Source: Scolanthus callimorphus
Taxonomy: Eukaryota; Cnidaria; Anthozoa; Actiniaria; Edwardsiidae
Reading direction: 5' to 3'
Assembly (NCBI GenBank): GCA_033964015.1
Contig: CM066924.1
Location: 2,586,251-2,650,250 of the forward strand
Length of the DNA: 64,000 nt
Part shown: positions 56,050-64,000 of the stretch, piece after piece
Position numbering within the stretch: position 1 is the stretch's first letter
How the letters are laid out: every line of letters starts with the position of its first letter
Program-made: the position numbers and the translations under genes
The notes under the pieces: generated by a model
What the model was told of the DNA's origin: nothing
The model's input: the letters and a program-made list of their open reading frames with translations, nothing else
The model's database searches: none

Positions 56050-56467
56050 CGCGGATATACAAATTGAATAGCACAAGACCATCTGCTGCATAAACTAGTA
56101 AAAAGACATTTCCTTGAAGTCTTAACGAGAAATGCTAGAGAAATCAAACTGTGATGAGAGAGTGAAATTTTCTGAAGCAAATTTTTGCACTAATTTGTTC
56201 ATACCGAATAACGAATGCAAACTTCATGGTATTGAGCTCAATCATCATGGAAACGACTATTGCTAAGAAGAACATTCCATCTGTTCGTGAAAAGTATTCA
56301 GATCTACAAATTTGATAGCTCAAAAACATCTGCGTGTAAACTAGTAAAAAGATTTCAGAGAAATGAAAACTTTGGCGGGAGAGTGAAATTGTCTTCAGCA
56401 AATTTCTTTTGCACTGATTTGTTCATATCGAATAACGAAAAACTTCACGGCATTGAGCTCAAACATT
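56050..56467 (+). repeat. Tandemly duplicated receptor 5' region with a decoy N-terminus
   Basis: Two diverged copies of about 240 bp, starting near 56052 and 56297 (both with ATACAAATT/TACAAATTTGATAGC and AAACTAGTAAAAAGA). The first copy includes ATG 56247, whose frame METTIAKKNIPSV resembles the true start MDTAITKKNISSV of the 56.5-kb receptor but closes at 56315. It looks like the stump of an earlier duplicate gene and now acts as an upstream open frame if transcribed. Confidence 0.7.
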
Positions 56468-57409
56468 ATGGACACGGCTATTACTAAGAAGAACATTTCA
56501 TCTGTATTTAACACCAGTTCATCTACAGTTGCCCCACTTTTTATCATCTCATGGATAGAAATTGCACAGATATGTATTGCTATTATTGCAGTCCTCGGTA
56601 ATGGCTTGGTCATCTACGTGACTCTATCTGTCAGGACCATCCGAGAACAACACTCGCCAAACTGGTTTATCCTGTCACTAGGCGTGGCAGATTTACTGGT
56701 TGGACTATACTATCCAATCTTCCAGCACATCTGTAAATATTTTCTTTATTGTAATACCCGTACTTGGGTAATAGGAGTTATAATACGAGACTTGTTTCTT
56801 CTTTCCTCGGGTTTTAACCTGTGTGCCTTATGTCTCGATCGATACCTCGGCATTGTGCATCCGTTTGTACATGAAAGATTTATGCGAAGATCTCGTTGTG
56901 TTTATCTGATCATTATAGCGTGGTCCTTAACCTTTTTTATATTCATCACTCGCTTAATACTTGCAGCTCGTTTCCCAGATGACACGGTATTCTCGTTTTG
57001 CCTTCTCTGCAACCTAATGTTCTTAGTTATTACCGCCTTACCAGCTATGTTTATGATATTCTGTTATGCAAGGATTCTGTTATTGATCAGACGCCACGCA
57101 CGAGAAATTCGTACAATAGAGATACAAGTCCATGCAAATGAAACACTTCATCAAAACAACTGCAGAACAAATAGTCGCACTGCATCTTGGCTGTCCTACG
57201 CGACAGTTGTGTTCATCTTTTTAATCTACAGCGCCGTGGCTCTAAACTGGATTATTTGTAACTGGATTCAGTACTCGTGCTTTAAACATGCACATGACCT
57301 GTCGGAGATTTTTTCCTATCTTAACTCTTCTGCGAATTTCTTTGTATATGCTTTGTTGAAAAACGATTTTCGAAAGGCTTTGAAACAAGTAATAAGATGT
57401 GGGATTTGA
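56468..57409 (+). CDS. Class A orphan GPCR, divergent singleton
   Basis: 313 residues from ATG 56468 (the frame extends only to a TTG at 56453). Landmarks: LGNG N45, VAD D75, loop-1 pair CKYFLYC, DRY at 124-126, intracellular loop 3 with RRHAREIRTIEIQ, TM6 without CWxP (FIFLIYSAVALNW), loop 3 CNWIQYSC, TM7 NFFVY, then KNDFR. Unlike groups 1 and 2, the loop 2/TM5 region carries Cys residues (FSFCLLCNL), which could pair with loop 1 in the usual class A way. Sequons at N9 and N15. Divergent outside the TM1-TM2 block. Expected surface receptor, ligand unknown. Confidence 0.9.
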   Translation: MDTAITKKNISSVFNTSSSTVAPLFIISWIEIAQICIAIIAVLGNGLVIYVTLSVRTIREQHSPNWFILSLGVADLLVGLYYPIFQHICKYFLYCNTRTWVIGVIIRDLFLLSSGFNLCALCLDRYLGIVHPFVHERFMRRSRCVYLIIIAWSLTFFIFITRLILAARFPDDTVFSFCLLCNLMFLVITALPAMFMIFCYARILLLIRRHAREIRTIEIQVHANETLHQNNCRTNSRTASWLSYATVVFIFLIYSAVALNWIICNWIQYSCFKHAHDLSEIFSYLNSSANFFVYALLKNDFRKALKQVIRCGI

Positions 57410-60400
57410 TTGATTTCCATTACATTTGTTTTAATTTCATTTCAGTTTATTTGTGTATATGTTCTATAAGCTGTCGTGGCAGTAACATGTTATGTATTAT
57501 TAAAGGACACAGTGTCTGTAAAAACCCTGTGTCGATTGGTGTGACAAATGTGTCATGTATGTTGTGTTGATCTTATACGGCTATAAAATTCCAAAATAAC
57601 ACCATTGGCTTGCTGCTCTATATGACAACATATAACCAATTTTAAGCTAAAGGATGGATCGAAATTCCTTGAGATTTCAACGGATTCATGACTTTTACCG
57701 TTACCTCCGTTTAACGCTACACAACTACATGCCATATAGTGTCTTTAAGTAGTACCTATTAACGTGCGAATTCCTCACCTCGGTCATCTTATGAGAAGTT
57801 AGCCAATCAGAAAGCGCGTACAGAACAAAGGATCTTGACTTTCTTGACATCTCAGACATCGAAAGATTCGCTTTTCTTTACAAATTTAGAAAAAAAGAGC
57901 AGAAATCACTTCAAAATACTCAATTACTCCTCGCCAAACGTATTGCAGGTATTAAAATGCATTATAAAAATGGTTTGAATCTATAAATGACAAACGTTTT
58001 TCGGGATAGCCCGGTTGACGGATCATTATCACATAGTGATGAGTTGCTCCAGAATTTGAAAATGGAAAGTTGGAAAAACTGAGTGCCTTTTTTAAAAGCA
58101 TGCGACATGTAATAGATTTCAAGGACTATCCTACAAGTTGGGGGAAGCTAAAAAGTAACTGTCTTCAATGAGTGATTCTAAGGCATGCGATATGTTGTAG
58201 ATTTAAAAGACTATCCTACAAGTTGGGGGGAGGCTAAAACATTTAGTACCTGATTCTTACTTATTTCTCACTGTTACTTAACAATTAACATAGGCAAATA
58301 GTGGCTATTCGCCGATAATTACGAAGCCTGGGTTTCAACTACGAAAGTCTATTTTTAGGTGATACTTTTATGAATTTCACTCCTGAAACGTGACGACAGT
58401 ATATCGAACACGTGACTGTGTTAGCCGTGACTGAGTTAGCCAAACCAATTGCTTATTTTCTGCCTGAATGAAACTATGAATGTTTGATGATCAACTCGTA
58501 ATAGCATAAGCTTTGCAGGAACGTTATTCCAATGCTATAGGATACTGTAGTGCTCGAGATAGAGGCATCTGCCACTGGACCTGGCTGTGGTAGCATAATA
58601 GCTTTTCAATGAGCCTGTGGTACTTCCTTTCTTATTTATTCGCACCGCAGAAAGTCAGTCCAATTTATTATGGATCCCGCTGCTGACCTTGCTCCAGAAT
58701 CAGCCACCAGACCAGTGGGCCACAAAACGCAAACAAGCACATATAACGAGTCACCCTCTTAAAATAGATTAGAATCGAGAAGTAACATATCAAACATGAG
58801 ACAGAGAGTTTCAATAGGATTTCCAAAAATCGATAAGTGAATTAAAAAGACGAGGCAAAGCCGGTTTTTTTAAACCGACTTTGAGGTGTTTGGAAATTCT
58901 GATGTCAAATACTGTCGGATTTTTAACATTGCTTCTGAAACGAATAATTTAATGAATAAAATCTCAAAAATCTATGGAAATTAAGACCGCGTTTTCAAAC
59001 CGCTACGGTTATGAGTTTCTTTGTTTAAGCTTGACGAATTATTAAGACGTAATCCATTTGAAAATCGAGTAACGATTCGAAAAAATTCTTGGAACAAAAT
59101 TATTTACATCATATTGTAGGCTTCTGTCTTACTGCTTTTGATATCTGATCTGAGATAATCATTTCTTACAACATTGAACATTGAAAATGAATCCTGAAAG
59201 ATGTCCAAATCCATACAATTTGTATAGGTTGACAGCACTATGAAATGAACATCAACAGCCAACACCAATCTTCAGAACTTTGAAAAATTATTACTCAGGT
59301 TTCTTTGGGAATTTCTTCTCAGTGCTATCGCCAATTCTTTATTTTATCAATACCTTTCATAAAATGCTAGAAACAAGGAAATTGGTTTTGTAGCACTCTA
59401 TATAAAAATGTTTCCACTTTGTGTCGAGATTACTCGATTTCTCAGCGAATTTCTTCTTAATGAGTTTGAGAAATTTGGCCAAAACAATTATTCTTACAGG
59501 GCTACTACCATACCCCGGACTTACGCCGTAAAAAGCTAGTAATTTAGAAGACGAGGTAAGTTTTCGAGGTTTTGTGTTGTAAGAAATCAATAATTTCAAT
59601 TATCACTGAAGACAGTAACATAGGAATTTCTGGGAAAGTATGGAAATTATTTTATTCGAAGATTTTTTTCCAATCGTTACTCGACGATTATTGAAATACG
59701 TAGATGAAAAAAAGAATCAAATGATATGCATATATCAATCCCTTGGTACAGGTTCATTACTCATTCCTTAGCACTTTTCTCGGTTCAAAAACAGAAATAG
59801 TTTTATCACAGAATCTGTAGATCAAAATTCCTAAAAACTATAAATTAATTGATTACCCAAAGGCGAAACAGATGAGTGCGCACACGTGCCTATTGGCAAA
59901 CAGCATCTCACAAAAGATTGTGACCCACCTGCCCAATGTATTGAACTATCATTCGAGTATCAGCTTACCAGAAAATTAACTCTATTCTTATACAGAGCCT
60001 AGAAAAACGATCTAGCAGCAAAAGGATGTTTACAATGCGGTTTCTTGATGAAGAAAAAAGCAGACTGATAAGTCAATCCCAATATTGCTTTGAAGAAAGG
60101 TACTTTGATAAAAGCGCTAAGTAATCAAAGTTTGTTTCTTGAAGGATTTTTTTATTAATGTCGCTGACTGATGAAAAGGTTTTACTTTTCAACTGAAAAT
60201 CTTATTCTGGTATTATCTTGATTGGAATGCAATCGCATGGGAAGTTTTGATTATATTCGTCTGGGTTTGTTGTTAGAGCTCCTCGGTGATATTATAGGTT
60301 ATTATAGCAAAAACTGCGGTAGAAAAAGAAACAAGTCCTATATGTGCCTCCTGCTTTGTTTGAACACTTTTCATTGGCGGTAAGAGTTGTGGAAATTAGA

Positions 60401-60554
60401 TATAAACGCGTGAATTTAAAAACGTGTTTCAGTATAACGTTGTGCAACATATAGCACTGAAGTTAAGCGGTGCGAGGCATTATCGAGCTATTCTAAGCTG
60501 TAACTCGACACTGGAAGGCTACATCCAAGAAATAGCTTTCACCTCGACTGTTAG
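57410..60554. other. Intergenic, long AT-rich spacer
   Basis: No gene. A segment of about 90 bp (GCATGCGACATGTAATAGAT...GACTATCCTACAAGTTGGGG) is tandemly duplicated at 58098 and 58184. Otherwise nothing recognised in about 3 kb. Confidence 0.5.
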
Positions 60555-60800
60555 GTTGTAGGTATAGTGTTACATACTTGATTATCCTACTACAAGAAGA
60601 TATACTTTTCACATCAAACAGGTTTTTGATGTTTCTTGACCAAAGAAAAGACAAATATCTCGTCTTCCTAACAATGAAGGCTGGTTAGAGCTTCGGCTGC
60701 GAGTGCACGGTTGCACGTATAGAGATACAGACTTGATTATCTCAATAACAAGAACATACTTTTCACGTCAAAGGTGTTTCATGTTGCATTGCCCAAGAAA
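60555..60800 (+). repeat. Duplicated receptor 5' region and overlapping upstream frame
   Basis: Two diverged copies about 158 bp apart (ACTTGATTATC...ACAAGAA...ATACTTTTCACATCAAA at about 60573, and its partner at about 60731). The first copy even retains GAAGGCTGGTTAGA, matching the coding GAAGGCTGGTTGGA of the gene. Just before the start, ATG 60781 opens a 9-codon frame ending at 60810 that overlaps the receptor ATG. Confidence 0.65.
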
Positions 60801-61745
60801 ATGTCCATGACCAATACGTCATCTTCCTCTCAAGTCTATAAATATAAGAATGAAGGCTGGTTGGACATAACATTATTTTCTCTAGCAGTCGTCATTATCC
60901 TCGGTAACGGCTTGGTCATCTATGTAACTCTATCAGTACGGACCATCCGAGAACAGCTCTCCCCGAACTGGTACATACTTTCCCTGGGCGTGGCAGACTT
61001 GCTAGTGGGATTCTACCCTCTGTTCGAGTGCATATGTAACTTTGCTATAACTTGTAATAAATTTACTTGGATACTAGGGGTGCAATTCAGGGATTTATTT
61101 TTCTTGGCGTCGACATATAACTTGTGCACTTTAACAATCGACAGACTTGTAGCGATTTGTCATCCTTTTACTAACCTTAGATTTTCGACACCTAGGAGAT
61201 GTCTTCTTCTTATTACCGCTACTTGGTTGTTAGGCATTATTATTATTATCATTCGTGTCGTTATCTTCTTCGCTCTTCCGAATGCTTTGACTATATTCAC
61301 AAGCTGCCCATCATGTATTTTGCTCTATTTATCAGGCACGTTTTCTCTTCCAAGTTTGATCTTGGTCTTCTGTTACACTCGTATTCTGCGTGAAGTCAAG
61401 AGACATAAAACGCAGATCGAATCAATCGAGATTCAAATAGCGTCAAACGCTCCAAGAGAACTCCAGCGTGACAACTCAAAAAGAACTCGAAAAGCTCGGC
61501 GCAAATCGTCGTGGCTGTCAGTTGGTTTAGTGGTACTTATTTTTCTGATCTCAAGTACTGCACATCAGTACTATATTGTTTGCAACTATGTAATTAAGAT
61601 TTGCCTTATTCCTTACATAAAAGAGGTTGCGGAAATCTCGCGGTATTTCAATTCAGCAATTAATTTCTTTGTGTATGCTTTGATGAAGAAAGATTTTCGA
61701 GAGGCCTTGAGAAAAATAACGCTTTGCAATTTAAGGAGTATGTGA
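60801..61745 (+). CDS. Class A orphan GPCR, divergent singleton
   Basis: 314 residues from ATG 60801 (the frame runs to a GTG at 60774 with no ATG). Landmarks: LGNG N36, VAD D66, loop-1 pair CNFAITC, DRL in place of DRY, loop 2 with a CPSC motif absent from groups 1 and 2, TM5 LPSL, basic intracellular loop 3 (KRTRKARRKSSW), TM6 without CWxP, loop 3 CNYVIKIC, TM7 NFFVY, then KKDFR. The most divergent member: the ICL1 block reads EQLSPNWY where others have EQHSPNWF. Sequons NTS at N5 only. A surface receptor is expected. The DRL change may alter basal activity; this is inference. Confidence 0.88.
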   Translation: MSMTNTSSSSQVYKYKNEGWLDITLFSLAVVIILGNGLVIYVTLSVRTIREQLSPNWYILSLGVADLLVGFYPLFECICNFAITCNKFTWILGVQFRDLFFLASTYNLCTLTIDRLVAICHPFTNLRFSTPRRCLLLITATWLLGIIIIIIRVVIFFALPNALTIFTSCPSCILLYLSGTFSLPSLILVFCYTRILREVKRHKTQIESIEIQIASNAPRELQRDNSKRTRKARRKSSWLSVGLVVLIFLISSTAHQYYIVCNYVIKICLIPYIKEVAEISRYFNSAINFFVYALMKKDFREALRKITLCNLRSM

Positions 61746-62267
61746 TAACAGTCAGGTTATTGTTTTGAGATGCGCAGACGACTGCGCAGTTGCGTGACAG
61801 CCTCCCTTAAAGTAATATGTTTTAACATATTAAAAATGTCTATTGTGTTTCCATTCAAATAATTCCTCAAATTATCTGTAATATATTTAAATGAAATTCA
61901 TATGAAAATTTAAGAACCTATTTTAAGAACCTTGGTACGGTAGCCTAAATTTGTACCATTTATATAAGAACCTGTTTAGGCTCAATTAAAAAAACCCAGG
62001 TTCTTATACGCGGGTTTTTACTGTAGCGTACATTCGCGGGGGCGGAACTCTTAAATGTTGAACCGATGCACCGAAAGGAAATTAAATTAAGTTATAATTA
62101 TACCATAGTTAAGCCCGCGATATATACGCTTTAAAATGGGTATCACTTGTCAAGATAGGGCTATTGTTTGAGAAATATTCCATTTCAACGAAAAAGTACC
62201 CAGAAGATGTGCTGTTACCTTACTACAAAAAAAACCCCATACTAAAGTGCCAGTGAAGCCGTAGTAA
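61746..62267. other. Intergenic
   Basis: AAGAACCTGTTTAGGCTC and ACCCAGGTTCTTATACGCGG (61968-62020) suggest a small inverted-repeat unit. No gene. Confidence 0.4.
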
Positions 62268-62360
62268 GCGGAGAAAAATATAAATCGCTGACCCCAGGAG
62301 GGAATCGAGCCCACGACCCCTGGAATTGTACTACCCATGCTCTTCCAGCCGGGTTATCAG
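62268..62360 (-). repeat. tRNA-derived SINE-like fragment
   Basis: On the minus strand, an A-box-like GGCTGGAAGAGCATGGG and a B-box-like GGGCTCGATTCCC lie about 35 bases apart, as in a decayed tRNA. The anticodon stem is poorly formed, so I do not call a functional tRNA. The tail (GGGGTCAGCGATTT, CTCCGCTTA) resembles the centre of the palindrome at 14619-14855. Confidence 0.45.
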
Positions 62361-62971
62361 GTCAGACCAGGTTTAATAAGTTAGAGTTAATTACCGAGAT
62401 TCGAGGTAATTAACGGACTTAGTTTACAGTTGACAAGGTTTTCAGAAAACAGGGACAAATGAAATGCATTTTTCTCATTGAATTTAACAGTTTTGAAAAG
62501 GAGTACAGTTTACAATTGAAAAAGATAGCGGATTCCAATAGGAACTATTGTTAGTTATTTAGCTGCTTTCATAGAAGTGGGTTCCCCAGAGAAACTCATT
62601 GCAATTAATTTTTACCATGCACAATAAAGTTGTGATGCTGAAGAAAATGAATGACAACTTTTATTCAACTATGATTGACAAAGGTTTCCAAACACGAATT
62701 ACGTCTTTTGTTTTCGTACAACAGCCAGTCCAATCAATCAAGCGGCCTTTTGTAAAAGCGCAACTTCTCATTAAAGCGCTGTTATTTTGGTCGGTACGTA
62801 GCTGCGTAAAGCTCCTCTCTGGTTGGATAATACAACAATACCCTACCTCAACACAAAGAACGAGGATAATAGACTACAGACAAAAGAACTCCTTTGTAGA
62901 ACGAAAATAATAGAGACAAAAGCAACTACGTCCTTACTGGTTATTTTCATTTGTACCACGCCCTGACAGCT
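62361..62971. other. Intergenic
   Basis: No gene supported. A 103-codon plus frame (62599-62910) has no domain or homolog that I recognise. Confidence 0.4.
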
Positions 62972-63168
62972 TAAGGCCGATTTAGACTGTACGATTTTCG
63001 CCTACAACCATCGCATGCGACACGCTTGCGACATGACTTAGCTCGCAAGCGCATGTCGTAGAGGAGTTGTAGGGCTGATTTAGACTTTGCGATTCGAGTC
63101 GTATGCTGATGCGAGCATGTCGCATGCGATGATTGTAGGCGAAAATCGTACAGTCTAAAACGGCCTTT
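62972..63168. mobile_element. MITE, AAGGCCGATTTAGACTGTAC ends
   Basis: AAGGCCGATTTAGACTGTAC...CGCATGCGACA pairs with TGTCGCATGCG...GTACAGTCTAAAACGGCCTT. Arms of about 50 bases, total about 197 bp. Non-coding. Confidence 0.8.
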
Positions 63169-64000
63169 ACAGCTTCTACAGCTCAATTTGCATAACGTTC
63201 TGTCTAGCAAAACGGATGGAACTGATTCAAGATGGAGAAACTGAAGGCAAGTTTCAGGTATTTTGCGCTCGTTGGTTGCTCTCTACGATTAGATATGCAA
63301 TTAACTTGGGCATGATTTTATCTGTATTTTCAGGTTTACGTCTTAAACACACTCTATGGGCAATGAGACCAAGCAAGTACACTGGACAAACGCTTCTCAA
63401 TATGGTTCAAGTGAAGGCGTTCTCGGAAATCGTGTTTTGTGGCGTTCAACGGGATTCGCATAAAGGATAATCAGAAGCAAATATTGGTTATAGACAGACA
63501 GTCAGCATAGATGCATAAACTGAGATTATTGGATGTTTTTTTTCTCGGGGTAAGTGTATGGATTTGAATTCACTAGTTAAATGTTTGGGTTGATAATTGA
63601 ATTAGTCATTGTGAAAGGGGCAACTGTCATGGTCTATCATGGATTTGGTCTAACTTGGGGTCATTTTAAGTAGCTTAAATGCAGTCAAACTCCCTACAAA
63701 TCAACAAAATAATGGTCTACGTTTTATACCTAACCTTTCAGCTGCTAGATCAATACAAATTTGGAGTATTTCGTGTATAATCGAGCGGATGGAATTGGAT
63801 TGCTAAATTGGCATTTTTGATTTTCGAACAGGCTGAAGAAGTTTCTTTTTCTTTTTAAGACTAATTTGAAACAGAATATAGGTTCGGAGTTGTTTCTGTA
63901 GAACACTTGTCTTATTTTAAAATATTTTGATGAAACAAACGTGACAGTGCCCCTTGAAGTCTTGGTAAAAATGGCTTATTGTGTGGTTCCAGAAATTATC
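63169..64000. other. Intergenic to window end
   Basis: GATCAATACAAATTTGGAGTATTTCG...ATCGAGCGGATGGAATTGGA (63749-63800) resembles the group 2 downstream spacers at 36990 and 47450, hinting that the array continues. No gene recognised. Confidence 0.4.

Noticed and set aside
62268..62360. Functional tRNA gene
   Set aside because: A- and B-box-like words are present, but the acceptor and anticodon stems do not pair well, so it is treated as SINE-like.
62599..62910. 103-codon plus frame
   Set aside because: It starts at TTG, with no domain, no paralog in the window and no supporting context.

Overview
This is a eukaryotic, AT-rich, repeat-laden genomic window. I read it as an anthozoan cnidarian, probably a stony coral or sea anemone. 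The reasons are intronless rhodopsin-type GPCR genes in a head-to-tail lineage-specific expansion, CR1/L2-like non-LTR retrotransposon debris, and very many short terminal-inverted-repeat (TIR) elements. The phylum is an inference (about 0.75); the genus cannot be read from the sequence.

The only host genes I can support are a tandem cluster of class A GPCRs, all on the + strand and all single-exon. Six have an intact ATG frame (16007-16960, 19997-20953, 40620-41588, 45903-46871, 51157-52125, 56468-57409) and a seventh is at 60801-61745. Two are broken by one-base losses (26764-27725 and 35790-36757). One is a 3' relic (8911-9125). They fall into three groups: group 1 (9.0, 16, 20 and 26.8 kb), group 2 (35.8, 40.6 and 45.9 kb) and three divergent singletons (51, 56 and 61 kb). 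All keep the TM1 GN motif, the TM2 Asp, a DRH/DRY/DRL triplet and a TM7 N-F/V-x-V-Y motif. All lack the TM6 CWxP motif and the TM7 Pro. Ligands are unknown. The short extracellular loop 2 and the Cys pair in loop 3 recall melanocortin-type receptors.

Layout. 1-2.6 kb: intergenic with inverted repeats. 2.6-8.6 kb: satellites, made of a 117-bp family in two opposed arrays and a 128-bp family carrying CACGTG and TGACGTCA. 8.9-10.4 kb: GPCR relic and a segmental copy of the 20.7-24.2 kb region. 11-14 kb: dispersed repeats and a 1.7-kb TA-flanked TIR element. 14.1-27.7 kb: group 1 receptors, a palindrome, a 21-bp minisatellite and two degenerate retrotransposons on the minus strand. 27.9-32.7 kb: nested TIR elements and a 3-kb satellite inside a TIR pair. 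34-49 kb: group 2 cassettes repeated about every 5 kb, plus many TIR elements. 49-64 kb: three divergent receptors in long, mostly featureless spacers with a CACGTG array and several TIR elements.

The most informative observations are about how the receptor array evolves. The 40.6-kb gene is a hybrid of its two neighbours, with a crossover confined to about 20 bp. A short TM1-TM2 block is nearly the same at DNA level even between divergent paralogs. Paired empty and filled sites date several transposon insertions. The window shows no CRISPR, operon or prokaryotic structure.
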